This document shows, one piece after another, positions 52,272 through 61,718 of a stretch of DNA of 64,000 nt. Made by a program: the position numbers and the translations under genes. Origin of the DNA: Rutidosis leptorrhynchoides (lineage: Eukaryota; Streptophyta; Magnoliopsida; Asterales; Asteraceae); assembly GCF_046630445.1 (NCBI RefSeq), contig NC_092333.1, positions 715,162,001-715,226,000 on the forward strand. The letters run 5' to 3'. Each line of letters opens with the position of its first letter. Within the stretch, counting starts at the first letter, position 1. The notes beneath the pieces were generated by a model. That model had not been told where the DNA came from, ran no database searches, and saw only the letters and a program-made list of their open reading frames with translations.

Positions 52272-52562
52272 TTAGTGGCGAGTATACATTGGTGCCCGTG
52301 AGGTCACCGGACACCACTAGTGTAAAAATTTTATGTGAAAATTAGTAGTTAAATTGTCCAGGACCCCATATTTTTTTGAATTTGTAGTTTTTCTTTTAAA
52401 TTGTATAGGACACTACTAAATTTAACTATTCGGATCACATATATTTTTTGATTTTGTAGTGTTTTTTAAAGGTAAAAACCACTAATATAACATTCAAATA
52501 TAATTAGCACTGGAAAAAAAAATTCGGGACCCCATTGAGTTTTAATCCTGAAATCGCCACTG
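52272..52562 (-). mobile_element. Short hAT MITE (291 bp)
   Basis: In reverse complement it begins CAGTGGCGATTTCAGGATTA, nearly the left end of the hAT at 38822. The other end is TTAGTGGCGAG. The flanks ACTCACGC and AGTCACGC (52264-52271, 52563-52570) are a 7-of-8 target duplication. Confidence 0.8.
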
Positions 52563-52570
52563 AGTCACGC

Positions 52571-53639
52571 TGTGGGACCGATCTGCCCATAACGCAAGGC
52601 CTAGATGAAAAGTTATCTAAAACATATGAATTTTACAGATATGCAAATACCTAATTCAATATCTCACTTCAAATGACTTTAAAAATCAGTTTTATGATAC
52701 CGAGCAAATCAGTTTTATCAAGAACGTTCAATTAAGCATAACATGAGCATTACAAACCCAAATAGCATGATATCCTAGTCTAACTTGAGTGTTTTTAAAT
52801 TCTCTTCACATTTATGATCAGCATATAAGCCAATTCCATGCACGTTTTTCCAGAATTCGATATTTTCACAGATTCATAACAAAATTTCATTTAATCATAA
52901 CTTACAAACGATTAGGGTTTATGTAAATATACCTTTGATCACAAAATTAGTTATACCAACGCGTAGAGGATGATGTGAACTGCAACTTTCGTGTAGATTA
53001 TTTTTGCAAACAAGAAAGATTGATGGTAGTTGTGTTGGTGTGTGTGATCGACGAGAGAGGGAGAGGAGAGGAGGGAGTAGTCGACTGTTTTTAGGTTAGA
53101 GAATAATGAGTAGTGTTTTAGGTTAACTAGTAAATTAGATTTAGGGCCTAACACTAATTAATCATGGATCAAACTACAAGCTAGTGGCCCAAAATATAAA
53201 TTAAAGGGGTGTGGGGGTGGGTCACTGCCGAATGGGGCCCAGAGAGTGCCCGGGCTCTTGTTATCCAATTCCTTGTACTCGTGGTCCGTTTCAAGTGCCG
53301 TTTAGATGTACCGAAGGCCCGGAACGCTAAACCGATCGTTAAAACGCAACCAATCTTTTAATTTATTAAAATACCAAATAAATTAAATATTTTTAAAAGT
53401 TATTAATTATTAAAATAAACCCGAGCGTTTCGCTACTCGAAAAGTAGTTTTCACAGTTATTCAAATCGTAGCGTTTTTATCGTATTTCATTATCCGAAAT
53501 ATATCCCATATTAATTCACGTAACCCTCCAAGGATTAAGTATGCATTTAATACACTTAAACACATAAAAAGTCAAATAATCGTCGTTAAAACAACTAACA
53601 GACAGTTAACAGAAGTGACGGAAAAAGCAGGGTTGTTAC
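52571..53639 (-). mobile_element. Minus-strand LTR (left limit uncertain)
   Basis: It ends on the plus strand in GCAGGGTTGTTACA, that is TGTAACAACCCTGC read on the minus strand, like the starts of the other LTRs here. The contents (leader-like CCTCTCCCTCTCTCG on the minus strand near 53050, CTACGCGTTGG near 52960) resemble the LTR of element 2. It inserted in the upstream region of F-box copy 3 directly before TGTTATTGATAAAG. No second LTR or internal region is adjacent. The left limit is a guess. Confidence 0.5.
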
Positions 53640-53927
53640 ATGTTATTGATAAAGTTGTTACTGTTTCTATTTATATATATGCTTGATTGATTGAGTTTAT
53701 TCGATGGTGCAGAATAAAACCAATTCTAAATTTTGATGTATTGCATTGCATTGCACGAGGGTTTTCTATTTATAATCATCATAAAAAACAAAAAACCCAA
53801 CCCGTGCTATATCGATGACAATTACAAGTGGTGATGAGTTGCCGATTGACATCGTATACAACATCTTGTCTAGATTGACTATGAAATCTTTGACTCGTTT
53901 TCAACGTGTAAGCAAGGTATGGTGCAA
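53640..53927 (+). pseudogene. F-box gene copy 3, cut after the F-box
   Basis: The upstream part (TGATAAAGTTGTTACTG..., GCTTGATTGATTGA) matches copies 1 and 2. ATG at 53815 opens MTITSGDELPIDIVYNILSR and continues through the F-box to VSKVWCN, where an LTR interrupts at 53928 (flanking TGCAA). The F-box-associated domain is not found in the window. 28 of the first 33 aligned residues are the same as in the intact gene. Confidence 0.8.
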
Positions 53928-54644
53928 TGTAACAACCCAACCCGTTATCCAACCAAATCACACTTACATTTTTTTTTTAATTCAAAAATCAAGTTTACAG
54001 GCAAATGGAGCGCCGCTCCATATAGGGGCGCGCCGCTCCAATCCCTGCTGTCCCAAATGTCGTTTTACTACAAAAAGATCTCCCGCTTCCCGACACTTTT
54101 AGACGAAACGGTTTTCACAACATTTAATAATAGTTAAATCTAACACGTTTCAATAATAAAATGAGTTATACGACATCGGGCCCACATATGCCCAAATTAC
54201 CCTTTAAGTACAAAATACAAGTTCGACCACATGATTTTAATACAAAATAAATACCGAGCATGGTGATTGGGGATACGCTACCCAATCCTAATCGATCCAA
54301 AAGCACATCCTCTAAAGCAAACTACGCAAGTCCACTAGTCCCCACGCTTACCCGATCCATCGTCTCCATGCAATCTATAAAATATGTAAACAACGAGAGG
54401 GTAATCTAACGCTTAGTGAGTGAGAATATACTACATACATATATATGCATAAAATGGACACGCCACGCAAATAATCAAATAACGCATACCGGAGCATCCA
54501 TGCATAAAGGCAAGCTAATCTAAGCATACCGTACGATTTCTAAGCAACAAGCTAATAACATCCACAATAAAGTAAGTTCACCAACGACGATGTGAACAAC
54601 GCCAATGAGCTACACCCGGAGGGTTAGCTACGTCACAACAATGC

Positions 54645-54680
<36 letters not shown>

Positions 54681-56345
54681 CAATATATATAAACGACCAA
54701 GGTTAACCCCTTAATCCAATACCGAAAACCAAATACCACAATGAAGATTGGCCGAACTACACGAGCCTTAGTAAATCTGCATCCACACGAGACTACTATC
54801 TTCATTACTACAATAACATCGAGGTTGGCCGAACTACACGAGCCTTAGTGAATCCGCAACCACATGAGATCACTACCTCAATAAGATGACCGAACTACAA
54901 GCGTCATCGTGAATCCGCATCCACACGTGACTCACTTCTCAATATCAAAACCCTTCGCCATTGGGGTTAATTAATCCACGTCACAAACACGTGTGATAAC
55001 GTGCACACAAAATGTGCACCTCGCCAAAGGTGGTCAACCAAAACGCACAACCGTGCCAATTGGACCCATACACAAGTCCATCAAATTCACCTATATGTGA
55101 AGTGAGCTCTATAGCCGAGAATCACTTCACCCGACCCGCACCCATCCTACACATACATATGCACATAGGATATTAACACTCACCTTGTCGCCTTGATGAA
55201 TGCCACCGAATAATCCGCAACACGCCAATGGAAAGTACCTATTCCATTAATCACATAACAAACAACACAATTAGGGTGGATTTACAAATCAACCCAAATT
55301 GACAACTAGTGCAATTTCGACCCAATTGCACTTCCAAGCTCAAACCGCGCCCAAACTAGCCAATAATCACTAACACAAGTGAGAATGGTCCTAATACGCC
55401 AATTAAACCCAATCGTAATTGTTAAACACCAAACTTGCCCAATATGACACCTAAACTCTAACTTTGACCCATTTCAAAATTAGTCAACCCAAATTCACCT
55501 AAAGTGGTTCCAACACTTCCATAATCACTAACACTAGTGATTACACACTACTTACAAGCCTTAAACATGGTTAAATCATTAACCAACCCAAAACCCTCCA
55601 AATATCAAAATAGCAAGTTTCCATAAACCCTCTTCATCAACTAAATGGGTTTCACAACTAACAATCTCAAACCCTAACTTGAATATCAAATCAAACAAAT
55701 GAAATTCGGAGTTTGAACTTACCAATACTACCACAATGTAGCCGTGAACGAGATGAACAACTTTAAAACCCGAGCTTTGGTGAGAATCCGACTCTTTCTT
55801 CTCCAAATCAAGCTCTCTCTCACTAAAAGTGGGTTTCTCTCACTAGGGTTTGAAGAGAGTGTTTGTGTGGGTGAGAATGAGCTCCAATTGAGTTCTAGAT
55901 CAGTTTTGATGATCCCAAACCGACCCCAAGTGAAAAGACCAAAGTACCCCTCATTTAAACCCTTTAAAAATGCTGAAAATTGCATCAGACGCAATCGGAG
56001 CGCCGCTCCATAGGGTGGAGCGCCGCTCCAACCTTCAGGTGCTGGCAGTCGAGGAAAAACAGTTTTCAGTAACTTGTTTTGGCCATAACTTTTTGACCGT
56101 AGCTCCGTTTTCGATGAATCAAATATCGTTGGAAACGTAATAAGATTTTCTTTCTAATGGCATGACTTTGAAATATCAACACAAACTTTATTTGGGGTTG
56201 AAAAGATACGTACACACCTTGTAACTTCAGAAAACGTCCAGTCTTCTTCGACGTTCGAGCAAGCAACACGTACATGCTTCGTACACCTCATACACGCATG
56301 GTACACCATAAATACATTATGTACAATAAATATTTGGGTCTTACA
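53928..56345 (-). repeat. LTR of a minus-strand Tekay-like element (2418 bp)
   Basis: On the minus strand it begins TGTAAGACCC and ends GGGTTGTTACA. The polypurine tract AAGTGGGGGAGAGT is beside it at 56346-56359 in reverse complement, so this is the 3' LTR. It shares the CACTCACTAAGC/TACCCTCTCGTTGTTTAC motif with element 2. It holds palindromic GGAGCGCCGCTCC boxes (54007-54019, 55997-56009, 56017-56029), an (AT)n repeat (54650-54679) and stem-loop units at 54740-54960. Confidence 0.85.
54740..54960 (-). repeat. Stem-loop units with variable stems in the minus-strand LTR
   Basis: AATGAAGAT/ATCTTCATT (54740-54748, 54798-54806) and ATCGAGGT/ACCTCAAT (54818-54825, 54875-54882) enclose about 49 nt of nearly the same sequence (TGGCCGAACTACACGAGCCT...). 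The single mismatch in the second is a G-U pair in minus-strand RNA. A third unit has GATGAC/GTCATC (54885-54890, 54903-54908) in a different place. Confidence 0.75.
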
Positions 56346-56893
56346 ACTCTCCCCCACTTAAACTCGATCACGTCCTCGTGATCCTCGTCACTTAACCATC
56401 CGGACCTACACTCCACGGTCCTCAACATGAGTCCCAATCCGAACTTTCCTAGACAATTTCCCAATGAATCACTTTTAACAACAAAATCGTCACCCGCGAT
56501 TTATCAAATCAACAAATCCGAGCACTAAAACTTTGCTCACTCCCTCACATCGGGAAAAACTCAACCAATCTCGAACCGATATATCACCCCTTTAGTGTAC
56601 CCTTACCAAGTACAATGCTAAAGTAACCACATACCAACATAAGGTCAACCATCTAAACCGACGAAGACCGAAATAAAATCGAATCCTTACGGATAACACT
56701 TACAACCTAAAATCCTTTGTAGTGCGCAACACGACCAATACACAACTACCGTAACATCATAACAAACGGCTAAAACCGACAGCGCCCCAAACGACTATGG
56801 CAACGCAAATCTCAAGGTGTACAAAATCGACTATTGTCACACCCGTAATAACATGTGAGCGAAACACGGCTATCGCATCACTAATCCCACAAC
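56346..56893 (-). other. Decayed internal region of the minus-strand element, part 1
   Basis: It begins with the polypurine tract. The rest has no readable ORF on the minus strand beyond about 60 codons, and I cannot recognise pol domains. Confidence 0.55.
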
Positions 56894-56898
56894 ATGGT

Positions 56899-58488
56899 TG
56901 TAATGACCCGTCAAAATCGCTATTGACGCGACACGTTAATCATTGATTCCACAGTGAGGTTTTGACCTCTATATGATACGTTTTGATAAAATATTGCATT
57001 CATTAAAATAAGTGACTTTCTAAACATAGAAAGTTATAAACATGTGGACAAGTGCATAGGTATAAGCAAAACCCCGAAATACATAAGTCTTTAATTTACA
57101 AGTTGACATCACAGTCCAATTATTTATTACACAACGCAGTTTTATTTTGAATGCAATAAACTTTGTACAAAGCATGAGAGACTCCATGCAGGCAACAAGC
57201 ACATCACAGCGGAAGCATTCTAAGGACCTGAGAATAAAACATGCTAAAAAGTCAACACGAATGTTGGTGAGTTATAGGTTTAATTGCTCGAGTCATAAAC
57301 ATATATAAAGATAGACCACAAGATTTCATCAAAAGTTTATCAATAGATTCTACGTAACAGAGCACCCTGGTAACTAAACTTAACGCTATAGTGATAATTA
57401 CCCCATTCGTTTTAATACACGCAAACCAACGTGTCTTAAACTCAAATAACATACGTCCGTTAAAAGGCTAGCGCTCTAGCTCGGACGGGGATGTCAAGCC
57501 CTATGGATCCATATACAATTATTCGCGCCCACCAGTCCATATCCTATGTACTGGCAGCTACTAGTTACCAAAGCTAAGGGATTTTCGGTTTAACTCAGTA
57601 TAGAATTTAGTATGTACTTGTGTCTTATCGCGTTTAAAATAAATTGCATGTATTCTCAGCCCAAAAATATTTAAAGTATTTAAAAAGGGAGACTATAAAC
57701 TCACAGTTCAATATTGCGATTCAATATTGTAGGCAAATTGCGTAGACGTAATGATGGTAGATGACTGTATGGTTGGCCTTGGATTCAAGAACAATACCCC
57801 GAATAATACCTAATATTTCTTTAGCTTAAAGCGGTTTGAAACCCGAATTAAAAACACCCTCGTATATACCTTATTATTATTAAACTTAAATTTAAAATTA
57901 TAATTATAATATAAATATAAATATTGAGAGATAAATGTGAAAAACTTCGTCGAACAAACTGAGTATTTATATTACTTTTCTATTTACTGTAGCTCATGCG
58001 ATCGCATGAGTTTTCAGTGTTTTTGCCATGCGATCGCATGGCCGCCCTTTCCGTTTTTGTTTGCTAGTTCGTCGACATCAAATAGTGTACTGTAGCAAAT
58101 AGTGTTTACTGTAGCAAATAGTGTTTACTGTAGCACTGTAGCAAAATACGATTTCACTGTAGCAAATAGTGTTTTACTGTAGCAAATAGTGTTTTACTGT
58201 AGCAAAGTAATTTTTACTGTAGCAACTAGGGTTTTACTGTAGCAAAGTAATTTTTACTGTAGCAACTAGGGTTTTACTGTAGGAAAGTCGTTTTTACTTG
58301 TACATATATATATATATATACATACATATAATTGTTCATGAATCGTTGAGAGTAGTCAAAGGTAATTGTATATATGAAACAGTTCTAAAATTTTGAGACT
58401 CAATCTAACAGACTTTGTTTAACGTGCCAAAATAATAAATCGTATAGAGAATTGGTTTAAATTAGTCGAAATTTTTCGGGTCATCACA
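56899..58488 (-). mobile_element. Solo LTR (1590 bp) with target duplication ATGGT
   Basis: The plus-strand ends are TGTAATGACCCG and GGGTCATCACA. ATGGT at 56894-56898 recurs at 58489-58493. It belongs to the superfamily of the LTRs at 7664 and 14561 and shares the conserved block (57207-57271), the ACACG-CAAACCAA-CGTGT stem-loop (57417-57434) and the CATGCGATCGCATG palindrome pair (57995-58008, 58027-58040), but is shorter and diverged. It also has an array of CTGTAGCAAATAGTGTTTA-type repeats (58084-58290). No internal region, so a solo LTR. Confidence 0.93.
58084..58290. repeat. Tandem CTGTAGCAA repeats
   Basis: About ten irregular units of 19-30 bp around the core TTTACTGTAGCAAATAGTG or its variants. 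A related CTACAGT cluster occurs at 35725-35780. Confidence 0.85.
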
Positions 58489-58493
58489 ATGGT

Positions 58494-60223
58494 CCTCACG
58501 ACCCCATCATTTTCGTATAAGACAACCAATAGATCACACAACGTGGTCCTTACGACCCCACCATTGGTGTATAAAACAACCAATAGATCACACATCCAAC
58601 AACATGAAGGCTGGCCGAAAACTACACACACCTTAGTGAATCCGCACCACACGTGACTCACTACCTTCACCGCACAACAATCGGGATTGGCCGAACTACA
58701 CGCGCCCTAGTGAATCCGAACTACACGAGAGTCACTATCCCAAAAGAATGACCGCAACCACACGTGTTATTTGTGAATCCGAACTACACGAGACTCACTC
58801 CTCAATACAATGATCGCAACCACACGAGTCATTTGTGAATCCGAACTACACGAGACTCACTTCCACAATACAATGACCGCAACCACACGAGTCATTTGTG
58901 AATCCGAACTACACGAGACTCACTTCCACAATAAGATGACCGAACCACACGCGTCATCGTGAATCCGCATCCACACGTGATCCGCTTCCCAAATCTCAAC
59001 ACAGGAATGGTACTCCCATTCCCCATCGGTACTCGTATTTCCCGATAACGTTATACCATACCGATATAACACTACTCCCATGATGAAGTCAGCGGACCAC
59101 GTCAACGGTCATGCTTCACCAATCAATGCTCTTTTGGCCTCGAACAACGAGTAGTGTAACATCGCGCACTGCTACACTATAGTGAACAATAACGGATACC
59201 ACTAACCATCCACACAATCGAGCAAGAACCACCTATATCGAACATAGGCACAAATCAATAATTCTCTAAAAGAGAATCTACCACTCACATCCCTTAACCG
59301 AGGGATTTCACCTTGCTCGTCAAACCCATCCATTATCTCTCAACGAGATTACCACATTATCACCTCGGTGATAATTTACATCCAAAACCATAAGTACAAT
59401 TTAACCAAAATTATACTCTACCACAAATCGACCAAAACTAGGTCCCAACACAAATTTCTGGATCTACCAAAAGCATCATCCGAAATCTCACACTAAAACT
59501 TCCTCGTGCGGGAGTGTAACTCCCCCACTTGGAACCATGTTCCATAAACGCATCTCGTACAACCGTACAATGCTACCAAAGGTAGACTTTACTAACAATT
59601 GGGTTCACACGACCCATCACCACATCTTGCTCCAACGTTGAGCATACGAAGGATCTTAACCTATCCTTAAACACTTCGAACGAAATGTGTACCACAATTT
59701 ACACAAACTCTACTCTCGCAATCATCCAATTGCTATAGTTTGTCAACTTCCACTTAGTCACTCATGTACCTAAAGGTTTCACTTCGGTACCCTAAGTACA
59801 ATGTAACCGCAACACAATTGGAGTCGAACACCACGCTAGTAGGTATAAAAGAGGCACCTAAAGTCGCGTCACGTAGACTCCTTTACCAACATACATCAAG
59901 ATCCAACACTCGATCTCTTTCGGGTTCCAATCTACCCGACGAACCTCATGTTTCATCAACTTCACACGAAAGCAAACACGCGCTTAACAACCGAACACCA
60001 AAACCCATTCCCATGCTTGGTAGAAACATTTCTCAAATACTAAGGAATGCTTGGTTGTACCAAGTCTTACTCCCTTCGCCCAACAATCAAAACGTCACCA
60101 TAGGGTACTTCCATTAGGAACGTCACCCTTAATAATAACATGCACAACACAATGCATTTAACAAACTCAAACTCAAACGACACTAAATAAATAATCAAAG
60201 GACATATTTATTAAAACGAAACG
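58494..60223 (-). other. Decayed LTR-like and internal sequence, part 2
   Basis: 58494-59000 repeats the stem-loop-type units of the LTR at 54740 (TGGCCGAACTACACG, GTGAATCCGCA...), including TGAAGG/CCTTCA (58605/58664) and GGGAT/ATCCC (58683/58737). Several tandem units (GAATCCGAACTACACGAGACT) run to about 58930. At 59521-59535 a polypurine-like complement (ACTCCCCCACTTGG) occurs, suggesting the end of a decayed LTR there and internal sequence beyond it. The plus-strand ORF at 59764-60117 has no family resemblance and is rejected. Confidence 0.5.
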
Positions 60224-60887
60224 TGTAACGACCCGACTTTTTCGACTAGCTTTTATGCTTTGTATTTTTGCGAAACTGCGTATTTGTGCGTACTGTGTTA
60301 CTTTATTACTCCGGAACCTTGGCATACGTGTTTTATATTCATATATACTTTAAAACGTGCCTTGGTGTATGTAGAATGCTTAACTTGTCCACTGGATGCT
60401 TTATAACCGTTAGCGTTACTTGCCGTTACAAATAAACCGCGGACTGCGCGCACGTTTGACTTTTGTCGGAACCGGAACTTTTGGACTGCGAAATATTAAT
60501 TATTATTTTATAATAATAATTACTTGGGCCTTTGGATGCTTAATTTTATTTATTTAATTGCTAAAGCCCAATAGTTAGTCTTGTTGGACTTTCTACCTTG
60601 TTGGGCTCAAGCCCACCTTACTCTAGCTAGTGACCCAATTAATTAGCCCAAGCATAATTACTAGTAGTCCATAATAATAAATAAATAATAAATAAATTAA
60701 TTAGTGAGTAATACTAGCATAATGGATAAGGTTTATCTAATTGTCACATGAGATTCTAGCAAAAGGACACACTTTAGACACCATTAGCCAAAAAGTAAAG
60801 TTTTGTCTCCCCCTCCCCTCCCTCAAAATTTCGGCCACCAAGGAGGCCTCATGGCCACCTCATCAATCCATGTGAATCTCTAATGTT

Positions 60888-60895
60888 TATAAATA
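60888..60895 (+). promoter_or_regulatory. LTR TATA box
   Basis: TATAAATA, followed about 30 bp later by a pyrimidine-rich leader (CTCTCATTCCAACACTTGATC), is a plausible LTR promoter. Confidence 0.6.
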
Positions 60896-61036
60896 CTAGC
60901 CTTTAGTCTCTCATTCCAACACTTGATCATTTTGGTTTTTCACACACTTGTTCTTTCTTTCTTTCCATACTTGTAAGTTTTCTTTTTCTTCCTCTTTTCT
61001 TCAATATTTTCGTGTATCATCATCATTCATCTATGG

Positions 61037-61505
61037 AGATCAAGTTCCTTTTAGCTTGATCTTACTTATATCTTGTTGATTCAAGCATGAATCTTTCAAG
61101 AACAACAAAGATTCAAGCTTTCTAGCTTGAATCTTCATATCTTTTGTAGATCTACTTCTTTTATACTTTAATCTTTCTATTTTGTAATAAAGATTCAAAC
61201 TTTTGTTTGTAATCTTCATGCATCTTCAAGATCCAAGCTTTATGCTTCAAGATCTTCAAGAACAAACAAGATGCAAGCTTTCTAGCTTGAATCTTCATAT
61301 CTTTTTGTTAGATCTAAGTTCTTTTTGCTTTGATCTTGTTATTTTGTTAAAAAGATTCAAACTTGTATTTGTTATCTTCATATATCTTAAAGATCCAAGC
61401 TTTATGCTTCAAGATCTTCAAGAACATCAAAGGTTCAAGCTTTCTAGCTTTGCAACCTTGTAACTTGTGTGAAATGGATCCAAGCTCTCTAGCTTAGGGT
61501 TCCAT
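61037..61505 (+). repeat. Stem-loop array with compensating stems
   Basis: At least nine hairpins in 470 bases. Examples: AGATCAAG/CTTGATCT (61037/61055), AAGATTCAAGCT/AGCTTGAATCTT (61108/61124), AAGATC with GATCTT (61228/61251), AAGATgCAAGCT/AGCTTGaATCTT (61268/61284), AAGGTT with AACCTT (61430/61454), ATGGA with TCCAT (61474/61501). Loops are often TTCT or TTTAT. Confidence 0.8.
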
Positions 61506-61718
61506 CACCTCTTTTGACTTGGATTGTGCTTATACTTGTTGAATTAATGTAAAGTTTGTAACTTTAGTTGTTATTGTGAATTGAAATTGTGTTAAGACTA
61601 AGGATATGATGTAACCTTGGTTCATCATCCATCTAAGACTCATGAATGAGTTGTGTTCTTACTTGGTCTTAACATATTGTGTATTGATGGTGAATCTTGG
61701 TCAAAAGTGATGCTAAAC

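Larger units (their letters stand above)
60224..61718 (+). mobile_element. LTR fragment (plus strand), interrupted by family A
   Basis: It starts TGTAACGACCCGAC like the element 1 LTR (TGTAACGACCCTGG) and has the same layout: AT-rich start, C-rich patch (CTCCCCCTCCCCTCC, about 60810), TATA box, C/T-rich leader and a stem-loop-dense stretch. It ends at 61718 where the family A LTR begins. The other half should lie beyond the window. There is no coding sequence. Confidence 0.8.

Noticed and set aside
47978-53927. The F-box copies as parts of a self-incompatibility (S-locus) cluster
   Set aside because: F-box-associated proteins are common throughout plant genomes. No S-RNase or other linked marker is present.
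59764-60117. 117-codon plus-strand ORF
   Set aside because: It is opposite the direction of the surrounding decayed minus-strand element, of unremarkable composition and without any family signature.
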